NCBI RefSeq assembly: GCF_935822925.1
Contig: NZ_CAKXZS010000078.1
Location: 62,001 to 126,000, forward strand
DNA length: 64,000 bases
Direction: 5' to 3'
From: Mesorhizobium ventifaucium
Lineage (GTDB): Bacteria; Pseudomonadota; Alphaproteobacteria; Rhizobiales; Rhizobiaceae
Numbering within the stretch: the first letter of the stretch is position 1; each line of letters opens with the position of its first letter. The notes under the pieces were generated by a model. It did not search any database, was not told the DNA's origin, and saw only the letters and a program-made list of their open reading frames with translations. Shown here one piece after another: positions 1-8,400 of the stretch. Position numbers and translations under genes: made by a program.

Positions 1-29
1 AACCGCTACACACTTTTGGGCGACATGCA
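1..29. repeat. Truncated copy of TGCATGTCG-type intergenic palindrome
   Basis: The right half of a palindromic repeat whose fuller form is at 21166-21212. It shows the inner arm TTTTGGG (14-20) followed by the outer arm CGACATGCA (21-29); the left half lies outside the window. It sits immediately after the cysW stop codon. This repeat type is, from memory, common downstream of Mesorhizobium genes. Function is unknown; an mRNA 3'-end or REP-like role is inference. Confidence 0.6.
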
Positions 30-30
30 T

Positions 31-915
31 TTAGTGTCCGCGCGTCGCGGCGAGCTCGGCGCCGTAGCGCATCTCGAGAAGTGTTTTCAAGACCAGCGTG
101 ACGAGCGCCAGGCCCGCAAGCAGTGAAGCGACGGTGAAGGCGGCTGCGGCATTATACTCGTTATAGAGGATTTCGACATGCAGCGGCATGGTGTTGGTCA
201 GTCCGCGTATGTGGCCCGACACGACGGAGACCGCGCCGAACTCGCCCATGGCGCGGGCATTGCACAAAAGCACGCCGTAGAGCAGCCCCCATTTGACGTT
301 GGGCAGCGTTACGTACCAGAAAGCCTGCCAGCCATTGGCGCCGAGCGACAGCGCTGCCTCCTCGTCACCATTGCCCTGTTCCTGCATCAAGGGGATCAAT
401 TCGCGGGCGACGAAGGGGAAGGTGACGAAGATGGTAGCGAGCACGATGCCCGGCACGGCAAACAGGATGACGATGCCATGCGCCTTCAGCCAGCCGCCGA
501 GCAGGCCCTGCGCGCCGAACAAAAGCACATAGACCAGGCCGGAAATGACCGGTGAGACCGAAAACGGCAGGTCGATGAGCGTGGTCAGGAAGGCCTTGCC
601 CTTGAACTCGAACTTGGCGATGGCCCAAGCGGCGGAGATGCCGAAGACGATGTTGAGTGGCACCGAGATCGCCGCCACCAGCAGTGTCAGGTGGATCGCC
701 GAGCGCGTGTCTGGGTTGGTCAGCGCCTCGGTGTAAGCGCTGAGGCCCTTTGCGAAGGCTTCGTTGAAGACGACGATCAGCGGCAAGAGCAGGAAAATGC
801 CGAGGAAGGCAAAGGTCACGATCATCAGCACGGCTTTCGCCGGGCGGCTTTCGGTCACTGCCGCCGACTGGCTTTCGTGGTGTGGTGCGTAGGATTTGAT
901 CTCCGGATCAGCCAT
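31..915 (-). CDS. cysW: Sulfate ABC transporter permease CysW
   Basis: A 294-residue inner-membrane permease of the sulfate/thiosulfate importer. After a hydrophilic N-terminus of about 25 residues, hydrophobic helices follow, beginning with LMIVTFAFLGIFLLLPLIVV. A typical BPD_transp_1 cytoplasmic loop (EEAALSLGANGWQAFWYVTL) docks on the ATPase. MGEFGAVSVVSGHIRG is characteristic of CysW/CysT and molybdate-type permeases. The start overlaps the cysT stop by 8 bp (ATGGCTGA), so translation is coupled. It would pair with CysT to form the channel and needs a CysA ATPase, which is not visible here. The family call is secure; sulfate rather than thiosulfate preference cannot be read from sequence. 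Confidence 0.93.
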   Translation of the reverse strand: MADPEIKSYAPHHESQSAAVTESRPAKAVLMIVTFAFLGIFLLLPLIVVFNEAFAKGLSAYTEALTNPDTRSAIHLTLLVAAISVPLNIVFGISAAWAIAKFEFKGKAFLTTLIDLPFSVSPVISGLVYVLLFGAQGLLGGWLKAHGIVILFAVPGIVLATIFVTFPFVARELIPLMQEQGNGDEEAALSLGANGWQAFWYVTLPNVKWGLLYGVLLCNARAMGEFGAVSVVSGHIRGLTNTMPLHVEILYNEYNAAAAFTVASLLAGLALVTLVLKTLLEMRYGAELAATRGH

Positions 916-1759
916 AGCGCTTGCGGCTCCACGTCTGCACCAGATTGATGACCAGCAGCATCACGAACGACAAAGCGAGCATGATTGCCGCGATCGCGGT
1001 CGCCGCCGCGTAATTATATTCCTCCAGCCGGATGACGATCAGAAGCGGCGCGATCTCGGATTTGTAGGGCAGATTGCCGGCGATGAAAATGACGGAGCCG
1101 TACTCGCCGACACCGCGTGCGAAAGCCAACGCGAAACCGGTGACGATCGCGGGCGCCAGGCCCGGAAGCAGAACCCGGGCGATGGTCTGGAAGCGATTGG
1201 CGCCGAGCGTGGCGGCCACTTCCTCCACCTCCTTGTCGATCTCCTCCATGATCGGCTGGACAGTGCGCACGACGAAGGGCAGGCCGATGAAGATCAGCGC
1301 GATGACGATGCCGAGCGGCGTGTAGGCGACCTTGATGCCGAGCGGCGCCAGCAGGCTGCCGAGCCAGCCATTCGGCGCGTAGAGCGTGGTCAGCGCGATG
1401 CCGGCCACCGCCGTCGGCAGTGCGAAGGGCAGGTCGACCATGGCATCGACGATGCGGCGGCCCGGAAAGTTGTAGCGCACCAGCACCCAGGCGACGATCG
1501 TGCCGAAGACGACATTGACGGAAGCGGCAATAAAGGCCGTGCCGAAGCTGATTTCAAGCGCATTGATGGTGCGGCGGTCGGTGGCGATCGCCCAGAAATC
1601 GGTCCAGCCGAGCGCGGCCGATCGCCAGATCAGCCCCGACAGGGGAATAAGGATGATGAGCGTGAGGTAGGCAAGAGAGAAGCCGAGCGTCAATCCGAAA
1701 CCCGGAATGACGCTCGGCTGTCTGAACCGCCACCCCGCTTTTGCGGGTGCTGTGGTCAT
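908..1759 (-). CDS. cysT: Sulfate ABC transporter permease CysT
   Basis: A 283-residue permease partner of CysW. The ATG at 1757-1759 is chosen because AGGA lies just upstream and because longer forms would run back into the sbp coding region. The protein has the expected helices, an EAA-type loop (EEVAATLGANRFQTIARVLL) and the family signature ARGVGEYGSVIFIAGN near the C-terminus. It lies 31 bp after sbp and overlaps cysW by 8 bp, so the three genes read as one operon. Periplasmic sulfate delivered by the binding protein would pass through the CysT/CysW heterodimer. Confidence 0.93.
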   Translation of the reverse strand: MTTAPAKAGWRFRQPSVIPGFGLTLGFSLAYLTLIILIPLSGLIWRSAALGWTDFWAIATDRRTINALEISFGTAFIAASVNVVFGTIVAWVLVRYNFPGRRIVDAMVDLPFALPTAVAGIALTTLYAPNGWLGSLLAPLGIKVAYTPLGIVIALIFIGLPFVVRTVQPIMEEIDKEVEEVAATLGANRFQTIARVLLPGLAPAIVTGFALAFARGVGEYGSVIFIAGNLPYKSEIAPLLIVIRLEEYNYAAATAIAAIMLALSFVMLLVINLVQTWSRKRYG

Positions 1760-1790
1760 ATCGTCCTGATCTAGAGTCTGGCTTACTGCG

Positions 1791-2819
1791 CTATTGGGCC
1801 GGCTTATAGATCTGGTCGAATATACCACCGTCGCCGAAATGGTAAGGCTGCGCCTTCTTCCAACCGCCAAAAAGTGGATCGTCGATGGTGATCAGCTTGA
1901 TCTCAGGCAGTTTGGCGAGGTCCTCCGCCGGTACCAAATCGGGCTTCGACGGGCGATAGTGGTTCTTGGCGATCAGCGTCTGGCCTTCTTTGGAATAGAG
2001 ATAGCTCAGATAGGCTTCGGCGACTTTTCGCGTGCCCTTGGCATCGACATTGGCGTCGACCACGGCGACCGGCGGCTCGGCCAGGATCGAGGTCGGCGGG
2101 TAGACGATGTCGAAATTGTCGGCACCGAATTCGTCGAGCGCCAGATAGGCCTCGTTCTCCCAGGCCAGCAGCACGTCACCCAGGCCTTTTTGCGCGAAGG
2201 TCACGGTCGCACCGCGCGCACCGGTGTCGAGCACCGGAACATGAGCGTACAGATTGCCGACGAATTCCTTGGTCTTAGCGTCGTCGCCGCCATCCTTGGC
2301 GTTGGCATAGGCCCAGGCGGCGAGATAGTTCCAGCGTGCACCACCCGAGGTCTTGGGGTTCGGCGTGATCACCTGGACGTCGTCTTTGACCAGATCGCCC
2401 CAGTCCTTGATGCCTTTCGGATTGCCCTTGCGGACGAGGAAGACGATGGTCGAGGTGTAGGGCGCCGAATTGTTCTCGAATTTGGTCCGCCAGTCGGGAT
2501 TGATCTTCTTCGATTTCTCGACGATGGCGTTGATGTCGCCTTCGAGCGCCAGCGTCACCACGTCGGCGTCGAGGCCGTCGATCACGGCGCGGGCCTGCGC
2601 GCCCGACCCGCCATGTGACTGCTGGACGGTTATCGTCTCACCGGTCTCGGCCTTCCAGTGGGCGGCAAAAGCCTCGTCGAATTGCTTGTAAAGCTCACGC
2701 GTCGGGTCATACGACACGTTGAGGATGGTGGTATCGGCAAACGCGAAACCGAGCGTGCCGAACTGGACAGATGTGGCGACCAGTGCGCCGAGCAGTTTCC
2801 TGAAATGAGGATTGGTCAT
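1791..2819 (-). CDS. sbp: Periplasmic sulfate-binding protein
   Basis: A 342-residue secreted binding protein. The chosen ATG (2817-2819) has GGAGG six bases upstream; a start 7 codons earlier has no comparable site. A signal peptide covers about residues 1-29 and ends at GFAFA before DTTILNVSYDPTRELY. Family hallmarks are SYDPTRE near the mature N-terminus, QSHGGSGAQARAVIDGLDADVV and NPKTSGGARWNYLAAWAYA, all typical of Sbp/CysP. It heads the operon with cysT and cysW. A short dyad just upstream (2846-2862) may be an operator. Sulfate versus thiosulfate specificity is undetermined. Confidence 0.93.
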   Translation of the reverse strand: MTNPHFRKLLGALVATSVQFGTLGFAFADTTILNVSYDPTRELYKQFDEAFAAHWKAETGETITVQQSHGGSGAQARAVIDGLDADVVTLALEGDINAIVEKSKKINPDWRTKFENNSAPYTSTIVFLVRKGNPKGIKDWGDLVKDDVQVITPNPKTSGGARWNYLAAWAYANAKDGGDDAKTKEFVGNLYAHVPVLDTGARGATVTFAQKGLGDVLLAWENEAYLALDEFGADNFDIVYPPTSILAEPPVAVVDANVDAKGTRKVAEAYLSYLYSKEGQTLIAKNHYRPSKPDLVPAEDLAKLPEIKLITIDDPLFGGWKKAQPYHFGDGGIFDQIYKPAQ

Positions 2820-2845
2820 TTCTGCCTCCGTTGAGATCACCTCAA

Positions 2846-2862
2846 TCTACCGAATTAGTAGA
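2846..2862. promoter_or_regulatory. Small inverted repeat upstream of sbp
   Basis: TCTAC and GTAGA form a perfect 5-bp inverted repeat with a 7-bp AT-rich centre, 26-43 bp before the sbp start. The position fits an operator for the sulfate operon. A CysB- or Rrf2-type sulfur regulator is conceivable but not shown. Short dyads also arise by chance, so confidence is low. Confidence 0.3.
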
Positions 2863-3170
2863 AATTAGATGCATTCAAAGTTGCTTTTTTCGGCCTTTTG
2901 AAGCAATTTTGCGCCAGCTTTCGGCCTCACGAAGAAATTCTTTCCTCGCAACGCCGCTATGCGGAATCCGAGCACATGAAGCGATCTATCTAGAGGCAGG
3001 TCGCGCCTCGGCAATGGCTGGATGTGGTGCGAGCGGTGGCTGCCGAAAGAGTTGCAAGGAGACGGCGACCTTGCGGAAGACGCGCTTCGGTGCCTCGGAA
3101 CAGGCATGGGCAAGTATCCTGCTAACCGCCGACCGCGTGGAAGCCAATTACCTGAATCGCTTGGCGCATT
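2863..3170. other. Intergenic region between pbpC end and sbp start
   Basis: About 310 bases follow the pbpC stop and precede sbp. Short open frames here have no recognisable motif, no good ribosome site and no coding-like composition. The sbp promoter probably lies at the high-coordinate-to-low transition near 2850-2950, but no convincing -35/-10 pair was identified. Confidence 0.5.
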
Positions 3171-5252
3171 CTATTCAACGAACACTTTCACGCTAGCCGC
3201 ACGCCCGGCCGCGTCAATGACGGTCAGGGTCGAATAGCCGGCGCCGTCCGGCTGCCAGGTCGCGGTGCGCCGCCGGTCGAGGCCGACCAGCGGCTTGCCG
3301 TTGGCCAGCCAGCGGAACGGGGCGCGGCCATCTTGCAGCTTCAGCACCAGTGGCGTGGCGTCGGCGGCGGTGGCGCCGAGATCGACGTGGGCGCCGTCGG
3401 GCGGAAAGACGATCGTCGGCGCGGGCTCGGTCGGCGTTGCCTGGACCAGGCCGTCGGCGCCAGAGCCGAAGCGCGCCAATGTCACCGGCAGATCGTCGCG
3501 CCTGGATCTGATGACGCCGGCCGGCTGGCTTGGCAGCGGCACGGCAGCCAGGCCGGAGCGGACAAAGCCCTCGAACAGGATCGGTGCGGCCGAGACATAG
3601 CCGGACAGGCCGGGCACCGCGCCGGCGTCGGGACGGCCGACCCAGACACCCAGTACGTAGCGCCCGTCGAAGCCGACCGACCAGGCATCGCGGTAGCCGT
3701 AGGAAGTGCCGGTCTTGTAGGCGATGCCGCGCTGGGCGGCGCCCTCGGGCGGCTTGACGCCAGACAATATGTCGGTGATCTGCCAGTTCGCCTGATCGTC
3801 GAGGATGGTAGCGGTGGAGCGCTCGGTATTTGCTGGCTCGGTGCCGTCATGCAGCGTGTGTGCCTTGCCGCCATTGGCGAGCCCGGCATAGAGCTGGACG
3901 AGGTCGCGCAGCGTCACGCCGACGCCGCCGAGGCCGATGGCGAGACCCGGCGCCTTGTTGGCGGGCAGGATCGGCGTGACGCCGGCCTGCCGGAAGCGCG
4001 CGAGCAGCCGCGCCGGCCCGACCGCGTCGAGCACACTAATCGCCGGCACGTTGAGCGACAGCTGCAGCGCCTGCCTAATGCTGACGTCGCCCTGATGGCC
4101 CATGTCGAAATTCGTCGGCCGATAGCCGGAGAAATCCGTCGGCCTGTCATCGATCAGCGTTTCCTGCGCCACCAATCCCTGCTCGAAGGCGAGCCCGTAG
4201 ATGAACGGCTTCAGCGTCGAACCGGGCGAGCGGACGATCCTGGTCATATCGATCCAGCCGGAGCGGCTGGCGTCGAAATAGTCGGCAGAGCCCACTTCGC
4301 CGAGGATGTCGCCGGTGCGGGCGTCGGCCAGCACCATGGCGACGGACAAGCGGGGGCCGAGCTTGGTTGCGGCATCCCTGGCCACCTGTTCCAGCCCTTC
4401 CTGGACGCTTTTGCGGATCGTAAGCCGCAGCTTCTGGCCTGCGACGGCCCTGGGCAGCACTGCATAAGCGGCGTGGGCGGCAAGTGCCGGCAGCGGGCGG
4501 CGGATGGCGGGAACGTCGTCGAGCGCGGCACGTGCAGCCTCGCGCTCGCCGAGCAGGCCTGATGAGACCATGCGCGTCAGCACCCGGTCGCGGGCGGCGA
4601 GGGCGATTGCCAGGTTGCGGTCGGGCCGGCGCTTTTCCGGCAGTTGCGGCAGCGCGACGAGCAGAGCCGCCTCCGAGACGGTCAGCCGCTTCGGCTCCTT
4701 GCCGAAATAGGCCAGCGAGGCGGCGCGCACGCCTTCGAGATTGCCGCCATAGGGCGCCAGCGTCAAATAGCGTTCGAGGATCTCGCGCTTGCTGAGCCGC
4801 CGCTCGATCTGCAGGGAACGCAGCAGCTGCTTGAGCTTGGAGCCGAATCTGCGGCTGTCGCGCGGTTCGGTCAGCCGGGCGAACTGCATCGACAGCGTCG
4901 AGCCGCCGGAGACGATATGGCCATTGGTCACGAACTGGCCGGCGGCGCGGGCCAGCGCCAACACGTCGACGCCTTGATGGTCCCAGAAGCGCTTGTCCTC
5001 GTAAGTCACCAGCATCTCGACGAACTGTCTGTCGACCTGGTCGAGGCGGGTGGCGAGCCGCCAATAGCCGTCCGGCGTGGCGAAGGCCCGCAACAGCTGG
5101 CCGTCGCGGTCCTGCACTTCTGTCGATACCGTCAGCGCCGCCGGCAGCGGCGGCGGAAAGGCGCGGTCGAGCTGCCAGAGGATGGCAGCGGCGAGCGCGA
5201 CGAAGCCGGCGCACCCTGCAACCCCAGTAGCGAATTTGCGAAGAATCCTCAT
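3171..5252 (-). CDS. pbpC: Penicillin-binding protein 1C (bifunctional)
   Basis: A 693-residue class A PBP anchored by an N-terminal helix (residues about 8-27). The glycosyltransferase domain (GT51) has the catalytic EDKRFWDHQGVD with Glu85. The transpeptidase domain has the SxxK motif SPGSTLKP (Ser345, Lys348), an SLN triad in QLSLNVPA and the KTGT motif at Lys513. The last 90 or so residues form the C-terminal domain typical of PbpC. It polymerises and cross-links peptidoglycan. The next gene upstream on the same strand is a bacterial alpha-2-macroglobulin, the classic PbpC partner, which supports PbpC over other class A PBPs. A palindromic repeat separates the two. Confidence 0.95.
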   Translation of the reverse strand: MRILRKFATGVAGCAGFVALAAAILWQLDRAFPPPLPAALTVSTEVQDRDGQLLRAFATPDGYWRLATRLDQVDRQFVEMLVTYEDKRFWDHQGVDVLALARAAGQFVTNGHIVSGGSTLSMQFARLTEPRDSRRFGSKLKQLLRSLQIERRLSKREILERYLTLAPYGGNLEGVRAASLAYFGKEPKRLTVSEAALLVALPQLPEKRRPDRNLAIALAARDRVLTRMVSSGLLGEREAARAALDDVPAIRRPLPALAAHAAYAVLPRAVAGQKLRLTIRKSVQEGLEQVARDAATKLGPRLSVAMVLADARTGDILGEVGSADYFDASRSGWIDMTRIVRSPGSTLKPFIYGLAFEQGLVAQETLIDDRPTDFSGYRPTNFDMGHQGDVSIRQALQLSLNVPAISVLDAVGPARLLARFRQAGVTPILPANKAPGLAIGLGGVGVTLRDLVQLYAGLANGGKAHTLHDGTEPANTERSTATILDDQANWQITDILSGVKPPEGAAQRGIAYKTGTSYGYRDAWSVGFDGRYVLGVWVGRPDAGAVPGLSGYVSAAPILFEGFVRSGLAAVPLPSQPAGVIRSRRDDLPVTLARFGSGADGLVQATPTEPAPTIVFPPDGAHVDLGATAADATPLVLKLQDGRAPFRWLANGKPLVGLDRRRTATWQPDGAGYSTLTVIDAAGRAASVKVFVE

Positions 5253-5264
5253 CGAAAAAAAGAT

Positions 5265-5393
5265 TCCCCCTCATCCGGCCGCTTCGCGGCCACCTTCTCC
5301 TCGTCCGGGAGAAGAGGCTGGCGCCGGCGCTTTCGATCTCCTCTCCCCTCGGGGAGAGGTCGACCGAGCGAAGCGGAGGTCGGGTGAGGGGGC
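5265..5393. repeat. Mosaic inverted repeat (CCCCTCA...TGAGGGG family)
   Basis: Between pbpC and the macroglobulin gene, two arms begin and end with CCCCCTCA and TGAGGGGG. Each carries an internal CTCCCC/GGGGAG-type hairpin. A related arm occurs at about 50496-50552. The layout resembles rhizobial intergenic mosaic elements (RIME-like), recalled from literature. If transcribed it would form a strong branched stem. Confidence 0.7.
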
Positions 5394-5432
5394 AGCGCCA
5401 TCGCCATGTTCCTGTTCGCCCCCATTGGCGCC

Positions 5433-8400
5433 TTACGGCGCCTTGACCTCCATCATGCCGGTGGCCGTGCGGGCCGAATATTGCGGCCGGTACATGTCCT
5501 CGACGGTTGCCGCCGGGTGGGCATAGGTGCCCGGCGTCACCGCACGCACGACATAGGCGAGCGTGATGTTGCGGTCGCCGTCGCCGTCGTTCGGATTGAA
5601 GGCGGCGACGAAACGGTCGTCGCGGAATTCGAGATGGGCGGCGTCGGTCTGGGCCAGCCAGGAGAAATTCGACAACTGGGCGCTGGAAACCAGGCCCGGA
5701 TTGTCGATCTCGAAGCCGGCCGGCAGCAGATCGGTGATCACCAGCCGCGACGGCCATTTGTTCTGCTCGTAGATATTGAGCACCACGACATAGCGTTCGT
5801 TCTGGGTCGCCTGCGTGACATTGGCTTCGGTGCCGTCGAGCTTGTAGTAGGTGCGGTCGATGGTGAAGCCGTCGCCGCTGGCCGGCAGCGGCTGGATCGG
5901 TGAGGCCACCGTGGTGACGACCGCCTGCAACGGGTTGCTGCCGGTGTTGGCGACGGTCAGCGGACTGTCGGCAATGTCGCTGCCGGCGATCTGGTCCGAA
6001 TAGGCGCCGGCATGCGGCGCGCCGTTGATGGTCAGCGCGATCGCATCATTGCCGGCCTTCAGGGCACGGGCCGCCAGCAGAATCCAGGACTCGTCCTGCG
6101 TGCTGGTCCATCTGACGGCGGCACGTTCCTGCGTCACCCCCTTGATCAGCGCCGGCACGATCGCCGGCACTGGCTTGGATTCGGCGGCAAGCGCCAGCAT
6201 CGCCGCGCCGTCACGCAGCGGCGAGCCATAATCGGACCTGTAGTAGTCGTATGCGGAGGTCGAATTGGCCAGTTGCAGGGCGGCCTGGAAGGTGGCTTCC
6301 GAGCGCTGTGTGTCGCCATAGAGCGCTAGGCCCGCCGCCAATTGGGCGACGGCCATCGGGCTGGTAAAGGCTTCGAGCTGGGTGTCGGCGTAGTAGCGCA
6401 GATCGCCGATCGAGGCCTTCTTGTTGCGGGCCAGAACATAGAGCGCATAGGCGATCTCGCTGCCGCGATCCTTGACGTCCTGGTCATAGCCGATCGCGTT
6501 TTGCAGATTGCTCAGCGCCTGGTTCATCGCCAGGGCCGGCACGTCGTATTTCTGCTCGCGCGCCCGGGTCAGGAAGTCGGTGACATAGGCGTCGAGCCAC
6601 AGGTCGCCTGAGCCCGGGCCCCACAGGCCGAAGCTGCCGGCCGAGGCCTGATAGCTCAGCACCTTGTAGATGGCGTCCTGGATGCGGCCGTGCAGGTCGG
6701 CGTCGCTGGCCATGCCGATGCCCGACGCCATCTCGTTGACATAGAGAAGCGGCATGGCGCGGCTGGTGGTCTGCTCGGCGCAGCCATAGGGGTAGCGGTC
6801 GAGCGTCATCAGCAGCGACGGCACGTCGAAGGCCGCCGCCTGTGAAACGCCGACGCTGACCGAAGCGCCGTCGAGCAGGCTTGCCGCCAGCAGCTCCTTG
6901 TCGACGCGCAGCGAGCCGCCATTGCCCTTGAGGTCGACCACCATGCGGGTGGTCACCGGCAATTGCGCCGGGCGCACCGGAACATAGAGCGTCTGCTCGA
7001 CGGCGGTGCCGCCGGCATGGGCGAGCTTGATGGTGATCGAGGCGTTGCCCGGCGTCTCAGCGATCAGCGGCACGCTCAACGTTTGCCGCTTGCCCTTGGC
7101 CAGCGTCAGCTTTTCGGGCAGGGCGGCATTGCCGGTCGAAAGGTCGCCGGTGGTATCTATCGACAGCGCATAGTCGCCCTCCGGACCGTCGGCGTCGGTG
7201 ACGTCAAGCCGCATGACGGCCGAATCGCCGGGCGCCAGGAAACGCGGCAGGCCGGCGGTGATCACCACCGGATCGCGCACGATCACGTCGGACTGGGCAT
7301 GGCCGACCCCGTCCTTGGTCCAGGCGACGGCCATGACGCGCACGGTGCCGTTGAACTGCGGGATGTCGAAGTCGATCCGCGCCTTGGCGTCGGCGTCGAG
7401 CTGGACCGGACCGGAGAAGAAGGCGACCAGCTTTTCGGTCGGCGGGCTGCCTTGCGACTGGATGTTGGCACCGTCGCCGCCGCTGCGCAGCTTGCCGGTC
7501 GTGCCCAGCGAGCCGTCGATCAGGCGGCCGTAGAGGTCGCGTACTTCAAGGCCGAGCATGCGCTGGCCGAAGAACCAGGTCTCCGGATCCGGCACCTTGT
7601 AATTGGTCAGGTTGAGGATGCCGACATCGACGGCCGCGACCATGACATAGGCGTTGGCGCCCGGCTGCACGCCGGCCACCGAAACCGGGATCGACAGCGG
7701 CTGGCGCGGCATGGTCTTGTCCGGCGGCGTCAAGCTGACGGCGAGCTTCTTGGAGCCCGGATCGACCTTCAGCCATTTGACGCCGATGGCGCGCGCTGGC
7801 ATGCGGGTTTCCTGCGCATCGCCCGGCCTGAACAGCGTTGCTGTGACATAGGCGCCGGCGCCCCAGTCGTCGCCGACCGGGATGTCGATGGTGCTGCCGC
7901 CGGCCGGCACGCTGGCGGTGACGGTCTTCAAGAGCTTGTCGGCGCCGATGGTGACGAGCAGCTCGCCGGCAAAATGCGGCGATACTTTGAGCTTGGCCAC
8001 TTCGCTCGCCGCGTAATTGTCCTTGTCGAGGGCGATCTCGAGGCCATCGGGCGTTTCGGTGGTGGTGGAGCTGACATACCAGCCGGCGTCGAATTCGTAG
8101 CTGGTCGCCGGGCCTTCCGGGTCCGAGGTCTCGATCTCGAGCCGATAGCGGCCCCAGTCGACCGGCAGCGATACGGTGGCCTCGCCGTTAGCGGTCAGGT
8201 CGACCTGGCCGTTGGCCACCGACTTGGTGAAAGTGACCGGCTCATAATTCCAGGAATTGCTCGAGCGGTACCATTGGTAATTGCGTTCGACCTTGACCAG
8301 CGACCATTGCGCGCCCTGCAGCGCCTCGCGCTTGCCGTCGGGGTCGACGGCAATCAGGCCGAACTTCGCCGTGCCGCCTTGCGGCACCTCGTCGCCGTCG

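Noticed and set aside
2831..3196. A 121-residue frame between sbp and pbpC
   Set aside because: Cys/Arg-rich without family pattern; it overlaps the start regions of known genes and has no ribosome site.
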